Source: RGIG7450 sp045633565
Lineage (GTDB): Bacteria; Bacillota; Clostridia; RUG12999
Assembly: GCA_045633565.1 (NCBI GenBank)
Contig: JAZQYO010000025.1
Coordinates: 1-41,402 of the forward strand
DNA length: 41,402 nt
Direction of reading: 5' to 3'
Positions 8,280-15,067 of the stretch are shown here, piece after piece. The position numbers and the translations under genes are program-made. Under the pieces are notes generated by a model that saw only the letters and a program-made list of their open reading frames with translations, did no database searches and was not told the origin of the DNA. Within the stretch, counting starts at the first letter, position 1, and each line of letters begins with the position of its first letter.

Positions 8280-8308
8280 AGTATATCACAATGATTCGCT
8301 TTTGTCAA
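8280..8308 (-). promoter_or_regulatory. Sigma-A-type promoter of the riboswitch/EAL/polysaccharide operon
   Basis: Minus strand TTGACA, 17-base spacer, TATACT. It lies immediately after the stop codon of the diguanylate cyclase gene and places the transcript start about 1-5 bases before the aptamer. The operon is therefore transcribed separately from the cyclase, although read-through is possible because no terminator is seen between them. Confidence 0.8.
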
Positions 8309-8314
8309 TTATAT

Positions 8315-10615
8315 TTACTCCTTTGCAAATACCCAAAGAGTATCAGCAACCAATTCATCTGCCCCGCAGAGCTTATAGACACTCAATATCACGAGCGCGC
8401 CATCGTTCTTTTTGTATGTAATCTTAGGAATTTTACCTTCCATCAGCTGATGCTTCAAAGCATCATAATTCAAAAAGCTTAATACCGCCCGGTGATAATC
8501 GGGTGCTACTGATTCGGCAACATATTTTGAAAACAAATTTGAAAAATGGTCTTCATTTTCGTTGTAATTTAAATATGCAGGCATCAAAATTCGCCTTGCT
8601 TTATCAGTAACGAGCGAAACACGATATATACCGTTGTATTTTTCCTTCAAAACTGAAAGCATTGTATCTATTTCAAGTATTCCTGTTTTTACCTGAACAT
8701 ATTCGTTACCTGTATTAGAGAAATTACCTTTTTGTTCCTTGTTTTGATAATACTGAGCCTTAGCTTCATACATTCTTACTTCGGCTTCTCTTACCATTTC
8801 TTCTGTATTGGCATTTTGCGCCCTGTAAGATGTGCCGATTGCAACATGGTAATTTCGTGGTTTTAATTGCTCGCACAAAAACTCAATTCCTTTTTTTACC
8901 TCATCCTGCCCGACATTTTGACAAAATACTAAAAACTCATCGCCGCCCATTCTATATACTTTGTGACCGAAGAACGCTTCTTTTAATGTGTTTGCAACAT
9001 ATAAAAGCATTTCATCTCCTGCAGCATGACCATATTTGTTGTTAATAAGATGAAGCTCATTAACATCAATATAAACACATGAAAAATTAGCAGTTTTTTC
9101 TTCATCAAAGATGCTCAAATCACTTTTAAATGCAACACGATTGAGTGCTCCGGTAAGAGAGTCAGTGGTTGCAGCAAGAATAGTTTTATTAAGGTGGTTT
9201 TTATTATATAGTGCCATAGAGAAACATGCTGAAACCTTTTCCGCAAGCATTCTTACCTGACTACCTCGTTTTGAGTTGAGGGCAGCCAAAATGGCAATAT
9301 GGTTCGCTTTCGTTATGGTCGAAGAAAGAGAAATTTCTCTGATATCGTGCTTCTCCATAAAACTATATAACGACGGATTTGTTTTCAGCATATGCCTGTT
9401 CCGCCTTATGCACATAATATTTACTGCTTTATTATTTTTTTTATGGAATTCAGCCGCATAACGAAAAAGTTCCGATTTGAAATATATGCCGTCTTTTTCC
9501 GAAAGCATCCGTTCTTCATATTTAGGCGCAATATAATGATAAAACTCTCCATCTGTGTCAAAAAACACAGCAGACCTTGATTTCGCCAGCTTGCAGACCT
9601 CGGTTAAAGCATCTTGTATATTGTTTTGTCCGTCTGTAGTTTCCAAAAGTTCTTTTCTTACATTCGATGCACATTCGGTTATGGCATTGAGATTTCTTTC
9701 GTTTGCAATAATGATTAATATATACAAAAAGATTATGAAAAGCATAACGATAAACACAAGGGTAAACACCATTGCTCTCGTGTGCGTGCTTGCAAACACC
9801 TGTGAATCATATCTTCCCATTGCTATCATCCAGCCAAACTCATCAATTGTGGAATAATGCAAATGAAGATTTTCATCACGGTATGCAGACTCAAAAGCTA
9901 CAAAGCCTTTGTCTGTTGATACCAACTGTTCATAGGAATAGCCTTCATTATACTTACGATCTTTTAAGAACGATATGTTTCCAAGCTTATCCTGAATTGT
10001 ATCTATCAAGATATCTCCTGAAGCTTTATCGTAAACAAAAAGCTGAGCATCAAGCTCATCTACAATATTTTTATATCTATCCCCAAGTTTATCAGGTTTG
10101 ATAACACCATATAATATTCCGACGGTTTCACCATCCACTGTAATCGGTACAGCACTTCTTATGAGCTCATAACCATCTTTTGTAATGTCCTCAATTCTGC
10201 TGCTTATGTAGATGCCTTTTGCTTTTTCTTCCTCAAAGGAAATAGAACCTTGAACATCGATAACACCTGTTTTTGTTGCAAAAGTATCGTCAGAATTTAA
10301 AATTCCTATATTTTCAATCATCCCAATGGATTTAAATGACTCAAACAAAAGGCTGTAATCATCTCCGTCACTATAAAGTTTTGCAGCAAAGTTTGCCATT
10401 GTTGAAAGATTTTCCCTGTCAGACGTTAATTGAAGAATGATATCGTCTTTTATCTGCTTGGTCTGCATATGAAGATTTTCATATGCCTCATTCTCGGCTT
10501 TATTATATAAATAAGACACCATACCAAGAAAAACTGCGCACAACAGTATTGCAGTAATAATCGTGTATAGGATAGTATGTTGTTTAGATTTTTTCTTTCC
10601 GTACTTTAATGCCAT
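8315..10615 (-). CDS. Membrane-anchored GGDEF diguanylate cyclase with extracytoplasmic sensor
   Basis: Predicted to make c-di-GMP from two GTP in response to an external signal. The 766-residue layout is: transmembrane helix about 15-37, an extracytoplasmic dCache-like region about 38-280 (with 'ISSRIEDITKDGYELIRSAV' and 'GWMIAMGRYD'), a second helix about 282-305, a GAF-like linker to about 478, a GGDEF domain ('DSLTGALNR', 'YIDVNELHLINNKYGHAAGD', 'VYRMGGDEFLVF'), and about 130 further residues of unknown function. The active-site GGDEF is intact. The product-inhibition RxxD motif expected five residues before it is absent. ATG 10615 was preferred because AAGGGG lies 8 bases upstream; ATG 10621 is too close to it. 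It directly precedes the c-di-GMP riboswitch and EAL gene. Confidence 0.92.
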   Translation of the reverse strand: MALKYGKKKSKQHTILYTIITAILLCAVFLGMVSYLYNKAENEAYENLHMQTKQIKDDIILQLTSDRENLSTMANFAAKLYSDGDDYSLLFESFKSIGMIENIGILNSDDTFATKTGVIDVQGSISFEEEKAKGIYISSRIEDITKDGYELIRSAVPITVDGETVGILYGVIKPDKLGDRYKNIVDELDAQLFVYDKASGDILIDTIQDKLGNISFLKDRKYNEGYSYEQLVSTDKGFVAFESAYRDENLHLHYSTIDEFGWMIAMGRYDSQVFASTHTRAMVFTLVFIVMLFIIFLYILIIIANERNLNAITECASNVRKELLETTDGQNNIQDALTEVCKLAKSRSAVFFDTDGEFYHYIAPKYEERMLSEKDGIYFKSELFRYAAEFHKKNNKAVNIMCIRRNRHMLKTNPSLYSFMEKHDIREISLSSTITKANHIAILAALNSKRGSQVRMLAEKVSACFSMALYNKNHLNKTILAATTDSLTGALNRVAFKSDLSIFDEEKTANFSCVYIDVNELHLINNKYGHAAGDEMLLYVANTLKEAFFGHKVYRMGGDEFLVFCQNVGQDEVKKGIEFLCEQLKPRNYHVAIGTSYRAQNANTEEMVREAEVRMYEAKAQYYQNKEQKGNFSNTGNEYVQVKTGILEIDTMLSVLKEKYNGIYRVSLVTDKARRILMPAYLNYNENEDHFSNLFSKYVAESVAPDYHRAVLSFLNYDALKHQLMEGKIPKITYKKNDGALVILSVYKLCGADELVADTLWVFAKE

Positions 10616-10669
10616 AATCATTACCCCTTAAATGTAAAACACTTACAATAGTTACATATACTCTTATAA

Positions 10670-10698
10670 ATTATATCATATACATTTAATTTTTTCAA
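10670..10698 (-). promoter_or_regulatory. Promoter of the diguanylate cyclase gene
   Basis: Minus strand TTGAAA, 17-base spacer, TATAAT, followed by a leader of about 50 bases to the ATG at 10615. The surrounding 10616-10799 region is very AT-rich and shows nothing else I can name. Confidence 0.65.
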
Positions 10699-10799
10699 TA
10701 TTATTTGCTGTTTTTCTATAAAAACCACAATTTTTTAGACAAAAATCATTAGTTTTTTCAGAAGAAAATATTTTGTTGTTTTATTATTCACAAATCTTG

Positions 10800-11114
10800 C
10801 TATATATTTAGTGTGTTAATAATATGTTTTTTCTTCTTAACGGCGTATTCATAAGCGACTTTTGTTCCGCTTTTAGGTTGATAGTCAAACAAATCCCGTC
10901 TGCTATTTTTTCGCCATGGGGGAAGATAATTTTCATCGTAATAAACCACACAGAATTTGCTTTTGTTAATCATTTCCTGATTGCGTTCCACATAAGATGC
11001 TCTGCCTGCGTTCTCCATGTGTTCAGGGGAGTATGTACCATCGTTATTTTCAAGCAGACTTTTTTCATAGCAGTCGGGGATGTATTGGTAATGTAAAAAA
11101 ATTAAAATGACTTT
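10800..11114 (-). pseudogene. 5'-truncated SLOG/DUF1273-like protein remnant
   Basis: An open frame of about 104 codons begins directly after an in-frame TAA at 11115-11117 and has no start codon with a ribosome binding site at its head. The first ATG (11018) lies well inside the recognisable homology. Upstream of it the frame already reads as protein: 'ILIFLHYQYIPDCYEKSLLE' and 'NNDGTYSPEHMENAGRASYV'. Then come 'ERNQEMINKSKFCVVYYDEN' and 'KSGTKVAYEYAVKKKKHIIN'. That pattern (R-N-x-x-M-[IV]-D/N-x-[SC]-D/K, then S-G-T-x-x-x-x-x-Y-A) is the C-terminal half of SLOG-type nucleotide-binding proteins common on mobile elements. The N-terminal Rossmann half is missing, so I call it a degraded remnant. 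It abuts the stop codon of the 11102-11725 gene. Confidence 0.65.
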
Positions 11115-11725
11115 TTAACTACTATTTCAACATTATTGCCACGAACACCTACGATGATATCATCTGCAAGTTTTGCCACGATAGAACGTTCAAGTTCTGC
11201 ATATGCATCCTCTTCATTTTCTTCAACTGCTGCTTTGTAGCTATAAAGAGACCATGAATATATGTAGCCTGTTCGGGCCGCAATTGTCGGATCTATATAA
11301 CCAAAACCCATATTGTAGCCGTGATAGTCATAATATTCTCCGGTAGGTATGGAAACTGTAGGATCAAAAGCTGCAAGAAGCATTGTTTCTGCAACTGCTC
11401 TGATTTTTCCCATAACGCCTTTTGCAGCGGCATTTTTGCCTGATTTTGAAACAGAAATAAGCTCATCTCTGAGTTCAAAAGTCATATCTTCTGCTTTAAG
11501 CTCTACATGAAGCTCGTAGTTATCTCCGTCATTTTCTGCCCAAAAGTCACCACTAAAGTTTTCTACAAGTCCCGGAAGCATTCCGCAAAGTTCCTCTGCC
11601 AAAAGGCGAAGTCTCAGTGCTTTTTTGTCTTCAAGACCGTTGTATGTTGTTACTTTTTCCACCTCTGCAAGCACTGCTTCGAGGCAGGATAAATCTTTAT
11701 TTAATTCGCAAATATTCGATTTCAA
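11102..11725 (-). CDS. Hypothetical protein, unknown function
   Basis: I do not recognise this 207-residue acidic protein with confidence. It begins with a predicted helical region ('LSCLEAVLAEVEKVTTYNGL') followed by 'LRLRLLAEELCGMLPGLVE', a helix that resembles the N-box helix of GHKL/HATPase-like domains (E-E at the centre). 'FWAENDGDNYELHVELKAED' follows. The nucleotide-binding G-boxes of such ATPases are not evident. A central part ('GEYYDYHGYNMGFGYIDPTI') is rich in Tyr and Gly. No signal peptide or membrane helix is seen. RBS AGGAGG is 8 bases before the ATG. It lies 12 bp downstream of the HTH_36 gene and is probably co-transcribed with it, within a block that looks like accessory DNA. 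Confidence 0.6.
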   Translation of the reverse strand: MKSNICELNKDLSCLEAVLAEVEKVTTYNGLEDKKALRLRLLAEELCGMLPGLVENFSGDFWAENDGDNYELHVELKAEDMTFELRDELISVSKSGKNAAAKGVMGKIRAVAETMLLAAFDPTVSIPTGEYYDYHGYNMGFGYIDPTIAARTGYIYSWSLYSYKAAVEENEEDAYAELERSIVAKLADDIIVGVRGNNVEIVVKKSF

Positions 11726-11737
11726 TTGAAATTCCTC

Positions 11738-12187
11738 CTAACTTAATGTAATAACAAGAGTATTAATAAAATAATTAATATTTTTATTTATATATTTATT
11801 GCAGTCATCTTGAACACCACCTCGTTCTTCAGACACACCAGGAGGTGAGTCATTAGGAATACTGTCGGTAGTGTTTTCTGCAACCTCATCATCTTCATCA
11901 GTGGTTTTTACACACACCACATAGAGATTTGATGCAGCACCTCCGGACTTTTTCTCTCGGTTCTCTTTGGTAATTATTCCGTATTCAATTAAATTTTTAA
12001 TTCCATTCTTTGCCTTTGACAAACTCATTCCGGTTTCTCTTGCAATAATTTCGTAAGAGGGGTAGCAGGAAGAGTTGCATCCTGATAATTTCATCAGGTA
12101 ACAAAGGATACGAAATTCATATACATCGAGCCTTGCGTCGTTAATAAATTCGTTAGGTATAATAGTAAAATTTCCATTTAGTTTCAT
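11738..12187 (-). CDS. HTH_36-type winged-helix DNA-binding protein (replication-initiator-like N-domain)
   Basis: Small DNA-binding protein of 149 residues. 'FTIIPNEFINDARLDVYEFR', 'ILCYLMKLSG', 'CYPSYEIIARETGMSLSKAK' and 'NGIKNLIEYGIITKENR' form the winged helix-turn-helix found in phage/plasmid replication proteins and element-borne regulators (HTH_36). The C-terminal 50 residues are low-complexity and acidic, ending in an Asn/Ile-rich tail, as often seen in shortened element genes. I chose ATG 12187 with GGAGG 9 bases upstream; a longer frame back to 12325 has no ribosome binding site and would run through a hairpin. It could be a regulator or the remnant of a longer replication protein. 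It is probably part of the accessory region. Confidence 0.75.
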   Translation of the reverse strand: MKLNGNFTIIPNEFINDARLDVYEFRILCYLMKLSGCNSSCYPSYEIIARETGMSLSKAKNGIKNLIEYGIITKENREKKSGGAASNLYVVCVKTTDEDDEVAENTTDSIPNDSPPGVSEERGGVQDDCNKYINKNINYFINTLVITLS

Positions 12188-12216
12188 TAAAGTTTTCCTC
12201 CTTAAATTCAAATAAA

Positions 12217-12250
12217 AAAACACAGAGTAGAAATTTTTACTCTGTGTTTT
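12217..12250 (-). terminator. Terminator-like hairpin in the leader of the HTH_36 gene
   Basis: A 13-bp perfect stem AAAACACAGAGTA / TACTCTGTGTTTT with an 8-base loop. On the minus strand it runs into TTTTTTTATTT, so it should stop transcription arriving from the right or attenuate the HTH_36 gene, whose ribosome binding site starts about 18 bases downstream. Confidence 0.65.
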
Positions 12251-12361
12251 GGAATTGATATTGAATTTAGGACTGCGGTTCAAGTTCACAAAAAAGATAT
12301 TTGACAGTAAATGATTTGCCGTCAAAAAACTTTGCTTTTCAACCCGCTGAAAACCGCATAA

Positions 12362-12404
12362 AATAACGAGATGACCTTACTTACAGTAAAATCATCTCGT
12401 TATT
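12362..12404. repeat. 13-bp perfect inverted repeat next to the tmRNA-end repeat
   Basis: AATAACGAGATGA (12362-12374) and TCATCTCGTTATT (12392-12404) form a perfect stem with a 17-base loop. GAGATGA recurs a third time in the adjacent 12406-12417 repeat, so alternative pairings are possible. It could be a bidirectional terminator or a recombination-site arm. Confidence 0.6.
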
Positions 12405-12405
12405 A

Positions 12406-12417
12406 TGGTGGAGATGA
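12406..12417 (+). repeat. Putative attachment-site copy of the tmRNA 3' end (att half)
   Basis: TGGTGGAGATGA is identical to the last 12 bases of the tmRNA gene (14716-14727), including the CCA. The two copies are in direct orientation and flank about 2.3 kb. The match stops after exactly 12 bases on both sides, shorter than most tyrosine-recombinase att cores, so this remains a hypothesis. Confidence 0.5.
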
Positions 12418-12453
12418 CCCGTAGCGTAAGATTTTCACGTCATTTGGGAAATA

Positions 12454-12483
12454 TTGACGAAAGTAGGAGGGTTGTGGTATAAT
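12454..12483 (+). promoter_or_regulatory. Promoter for the LURP-one-like gene
   Basis: TTGACG, 18-base spacer, TATAAT, giving a leader of about 50 bases before the ATG at 12543. Confidence 0.65.
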
Positions 12484-12542
12484 GAAATTAATAGTGAATG
12501 CGCAAAATTATATCAAAAATGACTTGATTGGATGTGTATATA

Positions 12543-13196
12543 ATGGGGATTATCGCTAGAGCGGCATTGAAAGTTGCATTAAAAGCGGCATCTAAAAACA
12601 AAACCGTTGTAAAATATGCAGACACATTTAACACAAAATTAAACGAATTAACGAAAACTATGACTAATGAAGATGCTTTGGCTGATGAACAATTTAAATT
12701 TCATTTGATAGTTGACTATGCACAAGATAGAAGCATTGAATACCCGTACGATGTTTTTAGTGAGAATAACAAAATATACAAAGTGAAAAGACCTTCATCA
12801 AATTGGCGGCATGAAATTCACCTATATGACACGAATAATAATTTGATAGGAAAAATAAAAGAACACAAACCGTTTTTTAAGGAAGTATATGAACAAAAGG
12901 AAAGAACTTGTGATATAGAGTTGAATGGTCAATTCATTGGTCAGGTAAGAACGTGTGATTTATGTGTAGAAAATTCACTGATATTTGACTACAATGATTT
13001 TGAAGTGATAAAAAATATTTTTAATACAAAGATAGAAGTTTATGATAAGCAGACCTTGGTATGCAGAATAAACAATCAATTTGGAACTTCGACAAGTAGA
13101 GGGAAATACATTATATCTTATAATGATGAAAAATTCGAAAAAATATTTTTACTATTTGTCATTGCAATGGATAAAATCAGTTCATCTGACTACTAA
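12543..13196 (+). CDS. LURP-one/Tubby C-terminal-like domain protein
   Basis: Protein of 217 residues with an amphipathic basic N-terminus ('ARAALKVALKAASKNKTVVK') and a C-terminal region that reads like the LURP-one-related/Tubby-like beta-barrel. The pattern is repeated strands of the type 'ENNKIYKVKRPSSNWRHEI', 'LYDTNNNLIGKIKEHKPF', 'CDIELNGQFIGQVRTCD' and 'IEVYDKQTLVCRIN'. In bacteria this fold is thought to bind lipid or act as a scramblase-like module, but function is unproven. I placed the start at ATG 12543; the frame also allows TTG at 12528, and neither has a strong ribosome binding site. The next gene, a lipoprotein, starts 26 bp downstream, so the two probably form an operon. Both lie inside the putative ssrA-linked island. 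The fold call is moderate. Confidence 0.6.
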   Translation: MGIIARAALKVALKAASKNKTVVKYADTFNTKLNELTKTMTNEDALADEQFKFHLIVDYAQDRSIEYPYDVFSENNKIYKVKRPSSNWRHEIHLYDTNNNLIGKIKEHKPFFKEVYEQKERTCDIELNGQFIGQVRTCDLCVENSLIFDYNDFEVIKNIFNTKIEVYDKQTLVCRINNQFGTSTSRGKYIISYNDEKFEKIFLLFVIAMDKISSSDY

Positions 13197-13222
13197 GTTG
13201 TAGTTTTAAGGGAGAAAATAAA

Positions 13223-14542
13223 ATGATAAAACGTAGATTCATTTTTTGGGGAGCCATACTTTTAATCGTATGTATGCAATTTCTTTCAGCATGTGGTAGT
13301 TTTAAGGAATTAGACAAGGATGAGAACGAAGAATTTATATCAATTACCATAGAAAACTTTTCTTTTGAAATACCTTCATATTGGATAGAAGATGAAAAAA
13401 CAGAAGATAGCGTTCGCTATTATTCTGAAAGGGAAAATAAAGTTGCTATGCTTGAATTTTATTATGGGGTGGATACAAAAGACGTTGTTACATGGCAAAT
13501 GTTGTATGACGAGAGAGAAAAATTGATCTCCGCTATTGAAAATTCAATGAGTGAAATGGAATGTAAAGTCAGTGGTTATGAAGAAGTTGTATCAACTTAT
13601 GGAGAAAAAGGAATTCTATATAAATACAAATTTAGCACAACAATTGATAATTCAGAAAATGAAGAACTTAGCATAACAGATGATATTGTTGAAAATGTTG
13701 AGCCTTACGAGTTAGCCGGAGAAGGATATTGGTATTGTCTGCCTTCGGAAGAGGATAATAGGTGGTTTTTTATTAATTGTGGGTTTACCGAAAACGTTGA
13801 ATATAAAAACTATAGCAATGACTTTTTGAAGTTGATTTCGTCTGCAAAGTGTAATGTTGGGTCAAATGATGAAAAAGAAACTACAGAAAAACTAGAGCTG
13901 ACCGTTACCATGGATGAAAACGACTTCAAAGGCTTGACAATAGCTGAAGCGAAAAATGCTTTGAAAGAAATGGGATTTTTCAACTTCGAGTATCAGACTT
14001 TGAATACAGAAGAAGATGAAAGCTTGAATGGCAAAATAGGTGGTGTCGAAATCAAAAAATGGAAATTTGGCAAGGGTGATTTTTCTAAGGGTGATATATA
14101 TAAGTCGGATGCTATAGTTGTTCTTTGGTCTTATGAATATACTGAACCCAAGAAACCTGATAGTGTATTTTATTCAACTAATGATTATGAAAATGCAACA
14201 AAAGGTAATACTGGAGTGTTTTCCTATAAAAGCACAAGCGGTTCGTATGATATATACTGGATTATAGACTTTGACGCAGGATATGTATATTATTTTACAG
14301 AAGGAAATGGAAATGACACTTGTGATAGATTAAAAATACAGACGGGTGATTTGAATGATAAAATCGTTGTTACATATCATGATGGTGGCGATAGTTGGTC
14401 GTATGGTTTGCATTTTAAATATGTAAATCATCCGGAAACTTTAATTATGAACGATAATGACGGATTTGAGTATAAATACTCTACAACAGATTTAGAAGAT
14501 GCTTTAAATTTAAGGGATAAGAAAACCATCCAAGACTATTGA
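13223..14542 (+). CDS. Predicted lipoprotein with a PASTA-like repeat
   Basis: Secreted lipoprotein of 439 residues. A basic start and hydrophobic stretch ('FIFWGAILLIVCMQ') end in the lipobox 'LSACG', so Cys24 should be lipidated. Residues about 35-215 look like a beta-rich domain ('ISITIENFSFEIPSYWIEDE'). Around 230-300 is a PASTA-like unit: 'FKGLTIAEAKNALKEMGFFN' matches the D-x2-G-x4-A-x3-L-x2-G-F core, closing with 'VVLWSYEYTEP'. A third beta-rich domain follows to the end. PASTA modules usually bind cell-wall peptides. The RBS is GGGAGAA before the ATG. A strong terminator follows at 14581. It is paired with the LURP-one-like gene. Confidence 0.7.
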   Translation: MIKRRFIFWGAILLIVCMQFLSACGSFKELDKDENEEFISITIENFSFEIPSYWIEDEKTEDSVRYYSERENKVAMLEFYYGVDTKDVVTWQMLYDEREKLISAIENSMSEMECKVSGYEEVVSTYGEKGILYKYKFSTTIDNSENEELSITDDIVENVEPYELAGEGYWYCLPSEEDNRWFFINCGFTENVEYKNYSNDFLKLISSAKCNVGSNDEKETTEKLELTVTMDENDFKGLTIAEAKNALKEMGFFNFEYQTLNTEEDESLNGKIGGVEIKKWKFGKGDFSKGDIYKSDAIVVLWSYEYTEPKKPDSVFYSTNDYENATKGNTGVFSYKSTSGSYDIYWIIDFDAGYVYYFTEGNGNDTCDRLKIQTGDLNDKIVVTYHDGGDSWSYGLHFKYVNHPETLIMNDNDGFEYKYSTTDLEDALNLRDKKTIQDY

Positions 14543-14580
14543 GAGTAATTTATTATGTGAATGCACTTCGAATGATCTTG

Positions 14581-14626
14581 CCCGCTATTTTACATTTACC
14601 ATGTAAAATAGCGGGTTTTCTTTTTC
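14581..14626 (+). terminator. Strong intrinsic terminator after the lipoprotein gene
   Basis: CCCGCTATTTTACAT (14581-14595) and ATGTAAAATAGCGGG (14601-14615) form a perfect 15-bp stem with a 5-base loop, followed by TTTTCTTTTTC. Confidence 0.92.
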
Positions 14627-14641
14627 TCATCTATCATAAAC

Positions 14642-14686
14642 AAATGCACCACCTAACAATGCAAAATTTGCTAAGGTGGTGCATTT
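14642..14686 (-). terminator. Hairpin downstream of tmRNA (probable ssrA terminator)
   Basis: AAATGCACCACCT / AGGTGGTGCATTT is a perfect 13-bp stem with a nested GCAAAATTTGC. On the minus strand it lies about 30 bases after the tmRNA CCA end and runs into TTTGTTT. It could also act on the plus strand. Confidence 0.65.
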
Positions 14687-14715
14687 ATTCATTTTATCAC
14701 TTTCGTGAAAACAAG

Positions 14716-14727
14716 TGGTGGAGATGA
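14716..14727 (+). repeat. tmRNA 3' end copy of the 12-bp direct repeat
   Basis: TGGTGGAGATGA on the plus strand, identical to 12406-12417. The 3' ends of ssrA and tRNA genes are classic integration sites for tyrosine-recombinase elements, so this pair may mark the ends of a decayed island. Confidence 0.5.
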
Positions 14728-15064
14728 GGAGAGTCGAACTCCTGTCCGAAAACAAATTCATACATGCTTCTCCGAGTGCAGTTTATGTTTGAATTTCCCT
14801 TCCGGAGTGGTACACAAACAAACCTCTCTGGTCGGTAGCTTCATTTTTCATGACAGGCTCAAAGCTTTGCCTGCTCACGTTCACCACTAAATCGACACCC
14901 GAAGCGCCGCCGTGGTCCTCGGCGTCCGGATGGCTGCACTAATTAGGCAGCGTAAGCTAAATTATCGTTAGCGTTTAAAATTTAATTTGGGACTTTTAAA
15001 GTTGCTTCCCGTCAACTACTCGCTGCACATACTTCATTATCCCCGTCGAAACCGGTGCATCCCC
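14716..15064 (-). ncRNA. ssrA: Transfer-messenger RNA (tmRNA)
   Basis: Rescues stalled ribosomes by trans-translation. The minus strand starts GGGGATGCACCGGTTTCGAC, the diagnostic tmRNA 5' end, and finishes with the T-arm GGAGTTCGACTCTCC followed by CATCTCCACCA. The two ends pair as the tRNA-like acceptor stem and the CCA is encoded. The tag reading frame (14943-14972) is GCT AAC GAT AAT TTA GCT TAC GCT GCC TAA, giving ANDNLAYAA after the charged alanine. Length is 349 nt, normal for Firmicutes. Its 5' end lies only three bases after the smpB stop codon, so it is probably co-transcribed with smpB and cut out, or started inside smpB. The final 12 bases are repeated at 12406-12417. Confidence 0.97.
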
Positions 15065-15067
15065 ATA

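Larger units (their letters stand above)
12188..12542. other. Intergenic region with two hairpins, a dyad and a tmRNA-end repeat
   Basis: This 355-base gap between divergent genes holds no gene I can support. It contains a terminator-like hairpin (12217-12250), a 25-bp dyad TTGACAGTAAAT-G-ATTTGCCGTCAA (12301-12325, 10 of 12 base pairs exact), a second 13-bp perfect hairpin (12362-12404), a 12-bp copy of the tmRNA 3' end (12406-12417) and a plus-strand promoter (12454-12483). Confidence 0.7.

Noticed and set aside
10800..11018. A short intact gene starting at the ATG at 11018
   Set aside because: Recognisable protein sequence continues upstream of that ATG in the same frame without a start codon, and no ribosome binding site precedes it. 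A truncated remnant explains it better.
12188..12542. A CRISPR array or insertion-sequence end, suggested by clustered repeats
   Set aside because: The repeats are two unrelated hairpins, a dyad and a single 12-bp copy; there are no regularly spaced units and no transposase.
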